Shown here: positions 62,434-64,000 of the stretch, piece by piece
Position numbering within the stretch: position 1 is the first letter of the stretch
How the letters are laid out: every line of letters begins with the position of its first letter
From: Pegoplata infirma
Taxonomy: Eukaryota; Arthropoda; Insecta; Diptera; Anthomyiidae
Length of the DNA: 64,000 nt
Assembly: GCA_963921195.1 (NCBI GenBank)
Contig: OY992536.1
Span: 620,001-684,000 of the forward strand
Direction: 5' to 3'
The notes under the pieces: generated by a model
What the model was told of the DNA's origin: nothing
What the model saw: the letters and a program-made list of their open reading frames with translations, nothing else
Database searches by the model: none
Position numbers and translations under genes: made by a program

Positions 62434-63076
62434 TTAGGGTTATAACTTTTTTTCACAAAAAATCTCATCCCACCGCGCTATGGGTAATGTTGTAGAGATA
62501 ACAAAAATCCTTCTTTAAGGTCATTTTGTTGAAAAAGTTCACGTACCGAATGCAATTTCTAAAACTCCCCCAAGATTTTTTTTTTATTTGTTGTTGTAAA
62601 AAAAAATATATTATGCTAGCAAATCCTAATTAGTTGAACATTATCACTAACCCATGACTACCTACTAGTAGGAACCAACATTTAACTTATTTATAACATC
62701 CGCGAAACAGCACCAAAGTACCGCGATTGTAATCTTTAGTTGCCAAAAAGAATAACTGTCTTATAGCGGCTATCACTTGACACTAAAATTAAGCTAATTT
62801 AAAAAAATCCGCGAAATAGCATCATAATATCGCGATTTTTTCTCGCCCATCTAATTGCTAAGATTTTGTTTTTATAATAATTAAATTATAATAAATGCCT
62901 AAATAATTTGCTATTAAATTTACTTTTTTATACTTAAAAGAAAAACTAATATTCAAAACTCCGTCGCGTTTGGTGTGTGAACTTTTTAAACGATCGCGAA
63001 AAAGTAATTCATACTTTCTTAATATTTACGGCTATGTGGTGAGCTTTTTGATATTTGCAAAAAGTTATAACCCTAA
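62434..63076. mobile_element. TIR element (TTAGGGTTATAACTTTTT)
   Basis: Ends TTAGGGTTATAACTTTTT and AAAAAGTTATAACCCTAA are perfect inverse copies for 18 bp, with TA on both sides. The left 140 bp (CTATGGGTAATGTTGTAGAG, TTCACGTACCGAATGC) matches the host repeat of the 47977-49281 element. Internal direct repeats ATCCGCGAAACAGCACC / ATCCGCGAAATAGCATC with AGTACCGCGATT lie at about 62699 and 62808. Confidence 0.75.
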
Positions 63077-63299
63077 TATATATGTTAACTGTTAATATTT
63101 CTAGTATGTATTTAAAATTAAATGCCTCGTTATTATAAGTGTTCAAAATTCATTATGAACTGGCACTGAAATTCCAAAGTCCGCTAGCAAGAAAAAAAGC
63201 AATAACTAAAAACGACACATTTTAAAAGAAACTTATTTAGGTATTTGCCACAATAAAAGAACAAACGTTTTTGAACGAATTTTTAGTACCTGTGTATCA
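63077..63299. other. Spacer, nothing recognised
   Basis: Short AT-rich stretch between two elements. Confidence 0.4.
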
Positions 63300-63892
63300 G
63301 TGTTGGTATTTGAGAAATTTCAATTAGTGCCAAGTTGAAGGCTAAAAAGGGCCAAAATATGTTGAAAAGGGCCAAAAATTTTAATATTTTTGAAAGTAAG
63401 ATCATCTCTGCGGGAAAGGTGACCAGTCGAGGACCGGGCATAGAGTGTTTTTTTGTAAAAAAGGACCTGCCAATAATTAACACCTTGTGATATGTTCCAG
63501 GACTTGTGTCGAACTGATGTTTCAGATCTCCTGACACATTTTTACTGGTCTTAGAACTAGTATTCCATGACCAGTTCGCGTTGAATAAGTCATGGGATAG
63601 GTTTTTAGGATCAATTTTTCCAGTAGGACCAATTAATTTCCCTCAGGTATTAAACACTTCAAAATCTTAATTTAAAGGAAACTTTAAACTTACATTGTTG
63701 TAAGGGGGAAAAACTGATAATTTTTTCGTGTTTGTAATACATAATTAAATTTTAGTACAAATATTTTTATTTTAAATTATTTTTGACAATATTTGGAGAG
63801 AATGAAAAAGGGCCAAAACTGTTATTTGTGGTGCCACTCACCATTCAATAGTGCCAAAAATGGCACTATTGTGCCACATTTCCCAACCGTGC
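63300..63892. mobile_element. Possible hAT-type element (CAGTGTTGG / GTGCTG)
   Basis: The left end CAGTGTTGGTATTTGAGAAA and the right end CCACATTTCCCAACCGTGCTG share CAG, TTGG, AAAT and an inner TAGTGCC motif when inverted. AAAAGGGCCAAAA occurs near both ends (63344, 63365 and 63810). Flanks CTGTGTAT and TGTATGTT do not give a clean 8-bp duplication, so this is tentative. The 84-codon minus frame at 63283-63537 crosses the boundary. Confidence 0.45.
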
Positions 63893-64000
63893 TGTGTATG
63901 TTAAAGCGCTTTTATATAAAAAAATCTATTAGGGTTTTCACAGTAACGATTAATTTTGCCTTTTTTAGTTTGGTATTTGGCAAATGTGCCAAACGTCAAA

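Overview
This is an A+T-rich insect window, most likely from a calyptrate fly (blowfly, house fly or flesh fly type). Two genes that I recall as neighbours in Drosophila lie here in the same order and orientation, both on the minus strand: sea (scheherazade, mitochondrial citrate carrier, SLC25A1 type) and fabp (cytosolic fatty-acid-binding protein). Their short introns are 59-67 nt, which is fly-sized. Two elements with (GTCC/GTCT)n tracts and a hairpin end resemble the dipteran mini-me/Helentron-like repeats. The species is an inference.

Only about 1.3 kb of the 64 kb is recognisable host coding sequence. sea has four coding exons: 38192-37997, 37929-37803, 37743-37520 and 17142-16697. They join in frame to a 330-residue carrier with all three PX[DE]XX[KR] motifs. 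Its third intron is 20,377 nt and made almost entirely of mobile elements. The last two coding exons of fabp lie at 47195-46924 and 46857-46807; its first coding exon was not found and may lie beyond the right edge. Citrate export and fatty-acid binding are both lipid-metabolism functions.

The rest is a graveyard of DNA transposons. Eleven insertions have flanking 8-bp target duplications that can be read directly or nearly so (hAT type; one carries a hAT C-terminal dimerisation-domain remnant), plus two 113-bp MITEs with 8-bp duplications. Others have TA duplications (families with termini CCCGAGTAAAAA, CCCGTGTAAA, CACTCA[AG]AAA, CACCATTT, TTAGGGT) or TTA duplications (three identical-length 127-bp MITEs; a KpnI-like hairpin family). 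Several are nested, so relative insertion order can be read.

Layout: 1-2.2 kb, old AT-rich repeats. 2.2-6.3 kb, an inverted-repeat family split by a transposon with a 182-codon ORF. 6.57-9.21 kb, a hAT element with a second hAT inside. 9.22-12.03 kb, MITE in MITE with a 1.9-kb solo LTR. 13.4-16.6 kb, small MITEs. 16.7-38.2 kb, sea. 38.2-46.8 kb, intergenic MITEs and a 1.7-kb hAT. 46.8-47.2 kb, fabp. 48.0-49.3 kb, a terminal-inverted-repeat element carrying two tandem copies of a broken two-exon gene piece. 51.3-52.1 kb, jockey-like reverse transcriptase relics. 53.2-54.8 kb, a 1.5-kb foldback. 55.4-60.6 kb, two adjacent hAT elements with further nesting. 60.8-63.9 kb, more foldback and TIR elements. 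No tRNA, rRNA or CRISPR was seen; one possible tRNA-derived SINE lies at 30.6-31.0 kb.

No coherent new multigene system is visible. The most unusual objects are the mirror-image 20/21-bp array at 31.86-32.55 kb, the TIR element with duplicated spliced exons at 48 kb, and the 1.4-kb foldback close to sea exon 3.
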